Shown here: positions 30,676 to 41,983 of the stretch, one piece after another
Position numbering within the stretch: the stretch's first letter is position 1
Layout of the letters: the number at the start of each line of letters is the position of its first letter
Source of the DNA: Anomaloglossus baeobatrachus
Lineage: Eukaryota; Chordata; Amphibia; Anura; Aromobatidae
Reading direction: 5' to 3'
Length of the DNA: 64,000 nt
Assembly: GCF_048569485.1 (NCBI RefSeq)
Contig: NC_134358.1
Span: 221,833,628-221,897,627, forward strand
Made by a program: the position numbers and the translations under genes
The notes under the pieces: generated by a model
What the model was told of the DNA's origin: nothing
The model's database searches: none
Seen by the model: the letters and a program-made list of their open reading frames with translations, nothing else

Positions 30676-31735
30676 TTCTCCAGGAAGTGTCATTAAATGG
30701 GCAGTTGTTTTGTCTACCACACCGGGGCCAGTGGCACAGTCTTAGAAGAACATTTTATGTACTGTACAGGTCACATCTTTGGGACTAGAAGAAAAAGAAA
30801 AGAAATCCATCTAAACTACCCAGTCAGCTGGTTTCACAGACAATCTTCAGTTGATGACACAACCAAAGTAACAGAAAAAAATGTCACTAACAATAAAAGC
30901 AGATTGTACTAATAAGCCATAGCATAGGCGGATATTAAGCCAGAGGTAAAATCTGGATAACCTTAGGAAAGGGACTAAAAGCAATAATCTGTAGTCCCAG
31001 GCTCAAGTCTTTTAGGGCTGACCTGATTAGTCATGTGTGAACCATTGATAGCCAATCACAATATACAGCCTCAGCAGGTTCGTGATGAATGTTGGTAAAT
31101 GGTGGGTTTGACCCTTAGCCTGGTTGGAGATTTAACCAGAATCGGTATGCACGGTGTTCTTAATCAATTACAAAGATATTTGCCTTATGAGCACTAAAGG
31201 CTCCTTACACATTGGATGGCTGTCCGACGAATGGTGCAATCGTTTGGCCAGCAGCCAACTCGGCCAGCTCTCCCATACCCGTGGCAAACCTGTTTTGTGG
31301 CCGGTGCAAAGGCATATGGGGTACCCAAGGAAGACACCTTATGTTTCAATAAGGCACTGTATCATGAAGATAATTACCATAAACACAAGAATTCTGATAG
31401 AACATACTATGTAAGTGTAGAGGCATAAGGAGCACCGTCAAGACTGCGGAGTGCCATATTACTGCCCTTTGTAACCCTTCCCTTTGGCCTCATATTTCAC
31501 ACTAAATATTTTTCTTCTAAGGGTCAGACGGCCATACTGGAAGCTGAATTCCTGCCCAGTATTTACTATGATGCATTCATTTTTCATTTCATTTATACAA
31601 TCTGCTAATTTTGTTACCTGTAAATTCTGTACATTAATAACTTGTCAATAAAATAATACAAGGACTTGGAAAAAAACTCAATAATACCGTGGATGACTGG
31701 TCAGAATCCATCTCTCCAATAACTATTAAAAAAAA
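30672..31735. other. Unique-looking non-coding DNA, possible 3' UTR
   Basis: No gene recognised. Lies immediately downstream (minus strand) of the stop codon of the candidate exon below, so at least its right part may be 3' untranslated sequence of that gene. Confidence 0.35.
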
Positions 31736-31931
31736 TTAATTTCCTAAAATTTCACTTTGATACAGCTTTGCCCCTAAAAAAGCAAGTAAAACAGCAAAGA
31801 TGGCAACAAGAAAGTAACCAGTCTTCATCCGTTCATTCTCTTCTCTAGATGTTTGCAGGAAGGCCTTGCTGCGCTCATCGGGGGGCTTTACTCTTGAACT
31901 GGAACCATTGTTCAGCAATGACTTGCACTCC
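31736..31931 (-). CDS. Candidate last exon of a tail-anchored membrane protein
   Basis: On the minus strand, CTTTCTCTGCAG precedes the frame, a good splice acceptor. The frame then reads about 64 residues: a polar part beginning ECKSLLNNGSSSRVKPPDER, an acidic/basic helix-like SREENERMK segment, a ~20-residue hydrophobic segment (TGYFLVAIFAVLLAFLGAKL), a short tail YQSEILGN and TAA at 31736-31738. A single C-terminal hydrophobic helix next to basic residues is typical of a tail-anchored ER or mitochondrial membrane protein. Codon use and composition look coding, unlike the surrounding AT-rich DNA. I do not recognise the gene. Upstream exons would lie at higher coordinates or outside the window. 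Confidence 0.6.
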
Positions 31932-32934
31932 TGCAGAGAAAGTGATCAGCATGTTATATGCTTGCAAATGGACACATTGTAGAAAACCGAGCATTGATCT
32001 GCTGCCTATTCAAAACCCACATGTCAAAAAGGAGGCTGTGAATTTCTAATTACACAACAGGTATCGAAGCGCCATTATGGATAAGTCAGCTAGAATTTGA
32101 GAAATGGATGTTCAACATATTACATATGTTTATAGAATGACACTTTGTATTGACAGTATGGGGGAAGGGTCATTGACTTAATTCAGGCAACTAGAACTAT
32201 TTAAACTAGTAGGTAAGGAAGATTTGGAACTTAAAAAATAAATGGTAATAAACAAAACACTAAAATGCTGAATGTTCTACAGTACAAAATGTTAGCTAAA
32301 TTCCAACTTTGAGCCCCTATTTTTTTTTCATATAAATGCCTTTTTTTAAAAAAAAAAAAAATCTAATAAAAGATTCCATTTTATGAATTTATAAACAGTA
32401 CACATTTATGACATCTCATGAATATGATGCCTATGTTCTGTTGTGTGGGGATAAAAGCGAGTTTGCTACAGCCACATGTAAAGGAGCATTTACAGTACAC
32501 GATTACCATGAACGAAGAACACATTCTAAACAAACACCCAATGAATAAGCGAAACACTTGTTTGTTGGGTGATATGATTTTTTGGGTTGAACTAAAGAGC
32601 ATTGCTCTTGGCAGCACACCATCCTGGGTGAACAGGAACTTTAAGCGCAATGAACTATTACAAATGGTTGAATATGCATCTTCATCAAGATCGGCCTCTA
32701 TAGGGCTATTAATCCACTATTGATCGGAAAACAAGTTGCCGGCCAGAGATCGCTTAGTGCTGAGTATCATGCAGTGTAAATGGACTTTTTGGAGCGGCAT
32801 CCATCTGCACAATTTGTTTTTGGGATGTGCCTAAGAATTTTTTGAATTTATCTTGAGGAATAAATATTTTTAGAATTGTTATAACTAAGACGACCTCAGC
32901 ACCCATTATTTGCCAAATTTGATAGTTTAAAAGG
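31932..32934. other. Probable intron, unique-looking DNA
   Basis: Would be the intron upstream of the candidate exon on the minus strand. Contains A/T homopolymers near 32320-32360. No gene or repeat ends recognised. Confidence 0.35.
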
Positions 32935-32950
32935 CAAACCAAAAACTATT

Positions 32951-32987
32951 TATGAGGTTTCAGTCTACGTAGCTAGACCTTCATCAG
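32951..32987 (-). ncRNA. Hammerhead-ribozyme-like core C (weak)
   Basis: Minus strand: CTGATGA (32981-32987), a hairpin pairing GTCTA with TAGAC, then GAAAC (32957-32961) and a TA triplet end. Core bases fit, but no adjacent stem I is obvious; AACTATTT and AAATAGTT could pair only at a distance. May be an old relic or chance. Confidence 0.3.
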
Positions 32988-33154
32988 ACTGATTGATTGC
33001 TGATATGAAAAGCAGACAGGCAAATAGTTATGAGCAGTAGACGGTAATGTGAAGTATATAAGGAGTGCAGAGGTCTCCATGTTGTCCTCATCATGTGGAG
33101 ATATCCTACTCATGCGCCAAAACCTCACTTTGAGCCAAGAATCTTACATGCATA
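32988..33154. other. Non-coding spacer
   Basis: Nothing recognised; the last two bases (TA) are the target site of the Tc1-type MITE. Confidence 0.4.
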
Positions 33155-33376
33155 CAGCAAGTGGAATAAGTATTGAACACAATCAATTTTTCAAATTTCA
33201 GCTGGCGTCATGACTTTAATACTTTTTTCCATTGATATTTCTCATTGTTACACATCACTAAATTTATGGACATCTATGGTTTGATTTCTTTGTCTGTGTG
33301 GATTGGATAAGTTGTTACCAACATCGGGTGAGAAATTCATGTCAATAGCACCTTAAGACATACATTTCACTCGTTG
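33155..33376. mobile_element. Tc1-type MITE, 222 bp
   Basis: Left terminus CAGCAAGTGGAATAAGTATT, right terminus inverted CAACGAGTGAAATGTATG, flanked by TA on both sides. Internal words ('aatttatggacatc', 'atttctttg', 'gtggattgg') match the 3' part of the Tc1-type fragment at 45875-46483, which has the same terminus type, so this is an internally deleted relative. Confidence 0.75.
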
Positions 33377-33469
33377 TATAACAGTATCTGAACACCAAGT
33401 TTTGTAAAGTGCAAGTTTAAAATACAATCATGCTCCTAATGTATTCCATATCATATCGTATCATTAGCA

Positions 33470-33713
33470 CAAGGAAGTATAGACGCAATGGGATGATACT
33501 AAAAGGAAGGAAAGACAGATTAGACATTAGGAAACAATTTCTGACAGTGAGGGCAGTCAGGAGTGGAACAGGCGACCGCGGGAGGTAGTGAGCTCTCCAT
33601 TAATGGAAATCTTCAAGCGAAAGTTGGATAAACATATAGCTGGGATGATTTAGGAAAACCTGCCCTTGAGGTACTTTCCAACTCTATTATTCTATGGTAT
33701 GAGAAGACACCAC
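33470..33713 (+). mobile_element. CR1-like LINE 3' fragment
   Basis: Contains 'gaccgcgggaggtagtgag', 'atcttcaagcgaaagttgga' and ends with 'ttccaactctattattctatgg'; the ATTCTATG end is typical of CR1-type LINE tails in vertebrates. No open frame remains; heavily truncated at its 5' end, as most LINE copies are. Confidence 0.6.
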
Positions 33714-33805
33714 AGATACAGGCAAGCCATCATGGCCCTTTCCTGGTCCGCTTTAGAGTTTCCAATATGTATAAATCTAGCAGCCTTATTCTATGTTCAG
33801 ATAAA

Positions 33806-35271
33806 ACTTTATTGGTAAATAGGTGCAGGGCGGCACAAACAAGTGTGGACATAGACAATGATCTATAACGGACTACTGACAAACCAAAAGTACTGATTAC
33901 TAGTAGTGGTAGCGGTTATATGTTAACCGGTATATATATATATGTAATCAGATAACAAATAGTCCACCCAGGAAACTGCATGGAATATACAGGCTGGAAT
34001 ATAAACCCCAAACCAATTCCTCAAAAAATCATCATGGCAACCACATAAAGAGTATGTTGGAATAAATAGATAACAAACAGGGTTGCACAAAGTTAGTGGA
34101 GGGTTATGAAACAGATCCCAGCCTCCAATGATAAGGGAAACATTGATAATTGCAGTTTTACCTGGGAAGTGTGAAGACCAAGAAAGCCTGCGTCCAACCC
34201 GACGGCCGTTTCGGCTGTAAAGCCTTCGTCAGGGGGCGTGGCAAAGTGAGGGGAAGTGGAAGTTAAAAAGAGGGCGTCCGCCAATCAGAGTGAGTGGAAA
34301 AATTGACGTCTCCAAGTTGCGGCGCTGTCAAGGGCGACCAGGGACGCTTAGTGCGCTCCGCTCCCTGCCCGACACTTCCGGTCACATGACCGCCATGTGT
34401 GCGCATCACATGGCAGTCACGAGAGCGGATGTCACACAGGGTTATACGGCGCGGCACCGCAACCACGTCCCCGCGCCCATGGCATAGATGCGCACACATC
34501 TCTTGCGGCCGGGACAATACGGTAAATAAGAACAATATATTGGCCATAATGTAGCACCATGGGATATATGATATAATAATAGCCATCATACATAAATATT
34601 CGGCACTCTCTAAGGGTCGTATCATAGGCCATACCTTGTATCAAAAAATCATCATCATCATTAATCAAAAGATCATAGTATAAATCACATTTCATGTCAA
34701 AATACAGGATTAGACGGATAAAGATAACGCTTATTACACCAAATATTAGATTACTACCAAATGCCAGACAATGATAGCATGTGAGTGCATATGTATGCGC
34801 CCATAGTCTCCCAACACACTGACACATGCGCACACACCAACAACACGCATGCACATGCATACATACACACACAATCACACACACATATACACACACACAT
34901 GCACACACTCACACTCACACATACTCTCATATACACATGCATGTGTAAATGCACTGCACTCAGTCACACAGCCACATACACACACTTGTGCACAAGTGTA
35001 CACACACACATGCACACACATAAATATATATTGTGATACAATGTGTGTGTATACCTGTGCACATGTGTGTGTATGTGGCTGTGTGACTGAGTGCAGTGCA
35101 TTTACACATGCATGTATATATGAGAGTATGTGTGAGTGTGAGTGTGTGCATGTGTGTGTGTATATGTGTGTGTGATTGTGTGTGTATGTATGCATGTGCA
35201 TGCGTGTTGTTGGTGTGTGCGCATGTGTCAGTGTGTTGGGAGACTATGGGCGCATACATATGCACTCACAC
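33806..35271 (-). repeat. Left arm of a giant palindrome
   Basis: About 1466 bp whose reverse complement forms the arm at 35511-36972. Only scattered differences are visible. From the outer end inward it holds a TTTATT (AATAAA on the minus strand), a short TA run, the hammerhead-like core D on the minus strand, a GC-rich stretch (34300-34500), an ATC-rich stretch (near 34650) and (CA)n/(TG)n simple sequence (34840-35270). ORFs rich in His, Thr, Cys and Val are artefacts of the (CA)n tracts. Confidence 0.93.
34201..34232 (-). ncRNA. Hammerhead-ribozyme-like core D
   Basis: Minus strand: CTGACGA (34226-34232), hairpin GGCT/AGCC, GAAAC (34208-34212), GGCC, GTC (34201-34203). ACGGCCGT is a perfect self-complementary stem III/loop, as in minimal hammerheads that work best as dimers. 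CCC before and GGG after the core give a short stem I with a second possible GCC/GGC pairing further out. Mirror image of core E. Confidence 0.6.
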
Positions 35272-35510
35272 TCACACATACTCTCATATACACATGCATG
35301 TGTAAATGCACTGCACTCAGTCACACAGCCACATACACACACATGTGCGCAGGTATACACACACATTGTATCAAAAAATCATCATCATCATTAATCAAAA
35401 GATCATAGTACAAATCACATTTCATGTCAAAATACAGGATTAGATGGATAAAGATAACACTTATTACACAAAATATTAGATTACTACCAAATGCCAGACA
35501 ATGATAGCAT
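35272..35510. repeat. Palindrome spacer made of arm-derived duplications
   Basis: The ~240-bp centre is not unique: 35272-35343 repeats 34912-34982 and 35366-35510 repeats about 34647-34780, both as direct copies with few changes. The spacer therefore looks like the product of further duplication of the same arm. Confidence 0.8.
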
Positions 35511-36972
35511 GTGAGTGCATATGTATGCGCCCATAGTCTCCCAACACACTGACACATGCGCACACACCAACAACACGCATGCACATGCATACATACACAC
35601 ACAATCACACACACATATGCACACACACATGCACACACTCACACTCACACATACTCTCATATATACATGCATGTGTAAATGCACTGCACTCAGTCACACA
35701 GCCACATACACACACATGTGCACAGGTATACACACACATTGTATCACAATATATATTTATGTGTGTGCATGTGTGTGTGTACACTTGTGCACAAGTGTGT
35801 GTATGTGGCTGTGTGACTGAGTGCAGTGCATTTACACATGCATGTGTATATGAGAGTATGTGTGAGTGTGAGTGTGTGCATGTGTGTGTGTATATGTGTG
35901 TGTGATTGTGTGTGTATGTATGCATGTGCATGCGTGTTGTTGGTGTGTGCGCATGTGTCAGTGTGTTGGGAGACTATGGGCGCATACATATGCACTCACA
36001 TGCTATCATTGTCTGGCATTTGGTAGTAATCTAATATTTGGTGTAATAAGCGTTATCTTTATCCGTCTAATCCTGTATTTTGACATGAAATGTGATTTAT
36101 ACTATGATCTTTTGATTAATGATGATGATGATTTTTTGATACAAGGTATGGCCTATGATACGACCCTTAGAGAGTGCCGAATATTTATGTATGATGGCTA
36201 TTATTATATCATATATCCCATGGTGCTACATTATGGCCAATATATTGTTCTTATTTACCGTATTGTCCCGGCCGCAAGAGATGTGTGCGCATCTATGCCA
36301 TGGGCGTGGATGTGGTTGCGGTGCCGCGCCGTATAACCCTGTGTGACGTCCGCTCTCGTGACTGCCATGTGATGCGCACATATGGCGGTCATGTGACCGG
36401 AAGTGTCGGGCAGGGAGCGGCGCGGCGCGCACTAAGCGTCCCTGGTCGCCCTTGACAGCGCCGCAACTTGGAGACGTCAATTTTTCCACTCTGATTGGCG
36501 GACGCCCTCTTTTTAACTTCCACTTCCCCTCACTTTGCCACGCCCCCTGACGACGGCTTTACAGCCGAAACGGCCGTCGGGTTGGACGCAGGCTTTCTTG
36601 ATCTTCACACTTCCCAGGTAAAACTGCAATTATTAATGTTTCCCTTATCATTGGAGGCTGGGATCTGTTTCATAACCCTCCACTAACTTTGTGCAACCCT
36701 GTTTGTTATCTATTTATTCCAACATACTCTTTATGTGGTTGCCATGATGATTTTTTGAGGAATTGGTTTGAGGTTTATATTCCAGCCTGTATATTCCATG
36801 CAGTTTCCTGGGTGGACTATTTATTATCTGATTACATATATATATATACCGGTTAACATATAACCGCTACCACTACTAGTAATCAGTACTTTTGGTTTGT
36901 CAGTAGTCCGTTATAGATCATTGTCTATGTCCACACTTGTTTGTGACGCCCTGCACCTATTTACCAATAAAG
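35511..36972 (+). repeat. Right arm of the giant palindrome
   Basis: About 1462 bp, inverted copy of 33806-35271. It carries core E on the plus strand, and the outer end holds AATAAA near 36966 followed by a T-rich stretch. The two cores point outward from the centre. Only small differences from the left arm are seen (for example one base in stem II and a few indels in the GC-rich part). Confidence 0.93.
36547..36578 (+). ncRNA. Hammerhead-ribozyme-like core E
   Basis: CTGACGA (36547-36553), stem II CGGCT/AGCCG (perfect), GAAAC (36567-36571), GGCC, GTC (36576-36578). All invariant hammerhead bases and the preferred GTC cleavage triplet are present. Stem I can form between CCC upstream and GGG downstream. 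Better paired than core D because stem II has no mismatch. Confidence 0.65.
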
Positions 36973-38989
36973 TTTTTTCACTTTGTACCCTGGACTTTGG
37001 TCGCAATTTTCCTTGTTTGCATTCAAATTTAACGACTTGTCCTAGTCCCCATCCAGGTATTATGATTATCATGGTTTTCTTACTGTGTTATATTAATTCC
37101 TGGTAAATCATGGAGTGGCTGTGGCTTTCTTTGTATGTTCAGATAAGCATAGTTTCAGTCCATTGGCTATCCATGAATGCAACAAACGATACATGGATAG
37201 CTCCTTTACTAACTTGAGCCTATAACCTCATGGACTAACTTTAGCCAGAGCTTTGGCCTATCCCCCCTATGGACCTCAGGTCCGTGTGGACAATATCACA
37301 GCATACACTAGCCTGGTGCAATTTCCAGCCCAGGATAATGCATGTAAATCCTAGGCAGCTCCTGCACCCATCTAAAATGTGATGAGAACACGGAGCTGGT
37401 TGTGTACGCCATATGTGGGTGAGTCATCTGCAAAGCTCAAATCTCATCTGAACTGAGCATTAGTCCAATTATAAAATCTGAAAGGCCATATTTTTATTAA
37501 AACAAGAAGTATATGCAAGGCCAAGGTAAAGTTTTAAGAATTCTGTTCAAACATTAATTTTTATGGTTTGAAAAGATAAAATTAAAGGACAGAACCTCAG
37601 TAAAATATGGAGACTGTGCCATGCTTTCCAACTTCTGTCTAACTCATGCCCTGGGTGACCATAACCTTATGATCTATTGGTGCGGACGTCTATCCCTGTG
37701 ATGTTTACAGGCTCCCAAAACACCAATATGAGGGTAAAGCTTCGCAATAGAAGAATATGAGTTTGTAATAATTTGTAAACTCCAGAGCTATTGTATTTCT
37801 CACATGTCCCTTTTCCTACTTGTATTAATTATTCTGTCAACCTTCACAATTTTGTAGGATTGTTTTAGGATTTACCAGCAAGTTACTAACTCAAGAGCCT
37901 AGAGGACACACATGGCTTTTAAATTAACATTTACATGGTTAATGGAGTAGTCTCATCCATGCTAAGTCCCATAATCCTCCACCTGTATGACATTGACTCT
38001 AAATCACACTGTGCATTTCTTAGTAGCAATTAGCTCTGTCTGTTCACTTCTTGCCTTTGATATTCTTTCCTTCAACATGCTAATAACTGTTTACCTCATA
38101 GAAATACTGCATCTGTGTGGGGTGATGAAGACAGACAGCGCAGAGTGTTTTTGTCTGTGGATTTGGATGTAGTGTCTGTGTCGTGCTGTTCCGAGGAGAA
38201 ACGCACAGCTTTGCCTTAGCATCGTGCTGCAAATTAATTTTCCTTCAGATTTCATTCAATCAGGACCCAATGTTCATTATGCTTGGAGAGGGGAAGAGTG
38301 AAATTACACTTAAATGCTATTCAGCTGCCTCCAGGAAGGCCATTATGTGAGAATTCCAAGATTAGTAGGAACATCAAGTATTTTATTTTTCTCTGCGACT
38401 TACACTGCTGATTTGTTTTAGTTTCGGTATGAGAATTATGGCTTTAATTGTGCAGTATGTGGACTTTTAAATTTATAACAATATTTTCACCACCCTAGTG
38501 CCGATTTGTTAGCTCATTTTATTAGACGCAGCTGAAATTTATATGTCTTAATCCTGAATAATGTTTCACAGACTCAAAGCCAGTTGTAATAATGTCTTGT
38601 GTATTGTGATGCCAATTGAAGCAAATACCATATACAGAGCTCAGACTTTTACCAACATTGCTTGTTTCCCTTATACCGGACATCAGCTCTGACGAAATAT
38701 TGATCAACAGCAGGGGGATCAGTCATTGACTAGGTTGGGGATTATAGTGCTGGTGCGGGAGGTAACTATAAGCCCTTCTTATTTTACACTGGCAGTTAAG
38801 AATGTGTCGTCCAAGTAGTTCTTCACCTCAAGACTACAAGGCCAATTGTAATGGCTTCACAGTTTTGCATGTAAAATGGCGATTTCCCCGGAAAATAAAA
38901 ATGATCGTGCAGGGAACAGTGGAAAATCTGCAATGGTGATGAGCTGTTGTGGTTACCATCACAGCATGACCATGGAAGTACGGTTCGGC
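36973..38989. other. Unique-looking non-coding DNA
   Basis: No gene or repeat ends recognised in about 2 kb. Could be intronic or intergenic. Short ORFs here have no recognisable domain. Confidence 0.4.
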
Positions 38990-39337
38990 GGGTGCACCTG
39001 GACTTTAGATAAAGTTCAGTTTGGGAACCAAACTTGATCTGAACCTCATTGGAAGTCACAAATTGGGCAATCGGGGTCTCCGCCCACATGCAGCCAGCCA
39101 TAAACATATCACTTCTCGCTCGAGAGTAGGCTTTTTTTTCCCATGCTGTTGTTACCCCTAATACGATCAGATCAAACACTGCAAGCTGCTGACAGTGGGC
39201 TAAGCACCAAGCGCATGAGAGTGGTTTGCATGCGTAAAGCACCCGAACTCCGAATCCAATCTCTATTTGTTTTTCTTTTAAAGACTGTGTTCAGTATGAA
39301 TACCGAACACCGAACCTCGGGTTCGCTGATCTCTAGT
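38990..39337. mobile_element. hAT-like MITE fragment
   Basis: The right end reads CGGGTTCGCTGATCTCTAG, inverted CTAGAGATCAGCGAACCCG, close to the hAT termini at 1150 and 7532 (TAGAGATGAGCAAACCGG). The interior has 'gaacaccgaacctcgg' and 'aagttcag' words typical of such elements. The left end was not found. Confidence 0.5.
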
Positions 39338-40213
39338 TCTGACAGCTCGGAGGGTCCAATATCCACGTCTACAGTAGTTAGCAAGCCGGAGAATATTAGC
39401 TAGCTTCAAACATTCCTCATTAATCAACCTATTCAGATTTTACATTACTAAGATGATTCAGCTCTGAGCTAACATACCATAGAACAGCGCTCTGCTCTTA
39501 CCTTAGATGACCTTACTTTATGATTCATTCCCCATTTGTCCAGCACTGTGTCTTCTTAATAACTGTTCTGTTACTGTATTGTTGAGTGTATAACAATTGA
39601 GGTTGTCCCTTTACTTAAAAGGGAAGCCAATATATAAATAAAATGCACAAGAACACAGCATTTCTTATCTCCTCACATGACAGTATATGCAAGTTGAGTC
39701 AGCGCTAGACAGACTTCAAAGCACATTATAGGCTCTTTTTCCCATAACATGGTTGTCTGAGAGATATTAATATGAGGAAAAATACATCTGATCAGAGTTT
39801 TGGATGATCTGTTTTTGAAGTGATTTCAAAGAAGCTCTCAGCTGGAACCAAAGTCATCCGGCACTAGAAACCTGTCACATTATTTCACTTTCCCTGTCCT
39901 CACAAGCGGTAATGGCGTGCTTTCTGTTCAAAATGTATGTCTTATTTGTTGCCAGCACAAATGCCAGCTGAGAGATTTCACGATGGGGAGAGCGACGTGT
40001 GACACTACAAAAGTACCGCAAAACTAAATCTATGTTACAAGATTTCTATCGATCTATAACAGAAATAGAAAAAAAAAACATACAAAGTTAGCGAGCTAAC
40101 GTAGAGATGAAATGACTGGGAAAACATCTGGTATTTTTTTTAAATCAACCATTACACGATTCGATGCAGTGTTCCATTTTCTTAAAGGTTATGGACGCTT
40201 TTAAAACTATATA
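39338..40213. other. Unique-looking non-coding DNA
   Basis: No gene or repeat recognised. Confidence 0.35.
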
Positions 40214-41890
40214 TTAACTCCTTCCTACCGCAGCCAATTTTCGCTTTTACATTTTTATTTTTTCCTCTGCTCTTTCAAATAGCCATAACGTTTTTTTTTT
40301 ACATTTTTGCACAGATATACACGAGTGCTATTTTTTTTGTGGGACAGGTTGTAGTTTTGAATGACCCAATTCCTTTTACCATGTAGAAAAACGGAAAATG
40401 GGAAAAATAATTCTGGGTGCAGTAAAAGAGTGAAAATCGGACAATCCCGCCACTGTTTTTGTGGTTATTTTTACAGCATCAATTATGCAATTAAAAAACT
40501 ACTTGGAAACATGATTCTCCAGGTTGATACGATTACAGCAATACCAAATATGGATAGTATTTTTTTTTATTATTATTTTATTGGCTTAAACAAATTCTGA
40601 ATTTAAAAAGAATAAAAAATTGGTTTGTATAACCATTTTACGAGACTGGTAATTTTTTTTATATTACAATCAATAGAGATGTGTGGGGGCTTGATTATTG
40701 TGTGGTGAGCTGTTGTTTTTAGTTATATAATTTTGGAGTGCATACTATGTTTTGATTGCTTTTTCTTGTCTTTTTGTGTTATTAAAGTGATAAATAAAAA
40801 CTAATTTGTGATGGCATTTTTACTTTGATAGATCGGACTTTTTAAAATGCAAAGCTACCAACTATGTACTATTTTTTTGTATTATTTACATTTCTTATTA
40901 ACTACACAAAAGGGGGTGATTCAATTTTTTTTTTCTTTTTTATATATTTTTTGTTTGTTATTAGCTTGCTTGTCTCTATTATAATACAATCTCCTACGAT
41001 GCCTAGCCACAGGCTTTACACCACAGAAGAGATCACATGTCAGGCACGGCAACATTCAACAAGCTCTCATAGCACAACTACAGCTCACTATGATTGGTGC
41101 CTGAAATAACGTTCGGGTCAGTTCGCGGCACTTAAATACCATTGTTAGAGATTAACAGCAGAGATTGGTAGGCACATTGATCGCTGCAGTTAAGGCCGCT
41201 TTACCCGCGATGACATCACTAACGAGATATCGCTTTGGTCACAAAATTTGTGACGCACATCCGGCCTCGTTAGCGACATCGTTGCGTGTGACACCTACAA
41301 GCGACCGCTAACAATCTGAAAAACGGCAAAAATCATTGATTGTCGACACGTCGTTCCTTTCCCAAATATCGTTGCTCATTTTGAATGCAGGTTGTTCGCC
41401 ATTCCTGAGGCAGCACACATCGCTACGTGTGACACCCTGGTAACGACGAACAACAACGTACCTGCATCCTCCGGCAACGAGGTGGGAGTGACGTGAATGC
41501 GGCTGTTCTCCACCCCTCCGCTTCTATTGGTAGCCCGCTCATTGACGTCGCTGGGACGCCGCACGAACTGCCCCCTTAAAAAAAGAGGTTGTTCGCCGAC
41601 CACAGCGACGTCACTAGGAAGGTAAGTATGTGTGAAGCGTCCTAGCAATATTGTTTGCTACGGGCAGCGATTTGCTCGTGATGCACAAACGACGGGGGCG
41701 GGTGCGATCGCTAGCGACATCGCTAGCGATGTCGCAGCGTGTATAGTGGCCTTTAGAGGCAGATGCCTGCTGTATTATATAGCATCTGCCCCCTGTGGAG
41801 TGGGATCTGTTTCTGAGCCCACTCTAAAGTTCCTGACACACTTCATGATGTAATATTAAATAAGATATTATTAACTATCATTAGATAGTT
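40214..41890. mobile_element. TTAA-type DNA element with a nested MITE
   Basis: Begins TTAACTCCTTCCTACCGCAG at 40214; the interior shares phrases with 9590-9826 ('tttttgtgggacaggttg', 'attacagcaataccaa') and is AT-rich with long T tracts. The right end is uncertain; a TTAACGCC word lies at about 41891. No transposase is present. Confidence 0.45.
41193..41752. mobile_element. PIF/Harbinger-type MITE, 560 bp
   Basis: Left AGGCCGCTTTACCCGCGATG, right inverted AGGCCACTATACACGCTGCG, flanked by TTA on both sides (41190-41192, 41753-41755). The core contains 'tgacgcacatccggcc', 'ccccctcc/cttctattgg' and paired inverted GCGATATC/GATGTCG words. A close relative is at 51161-51730. Confidence 0.88.
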
Positions 41891-41983
41891 AACGCCTTCA
41901 TAACCTAAGTGTCTAAAGTAAAAACAAAGCAACTTTGAAAGTCGCCTGGATAGAAAAAAAAAAATTACTGTTTTCTCTATATA

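Noticed and set aside
29042-31735. Firm call of a 2.7-kb 3' UTR for the candidate exon
   Set aside because: A MITE and a long AT microsatellite lie inside it and the polyadenylation signal is just one of many AATAAA words, so it is only mentioned as a possibility.
34785-36026. Many overlapping ORFs rich in His, Thr, Cys and Val on both strands
   Set aside because: They are translations of (CA)n/(TG)n simple sequence in the palindrome and occur symmetrically on both strands.
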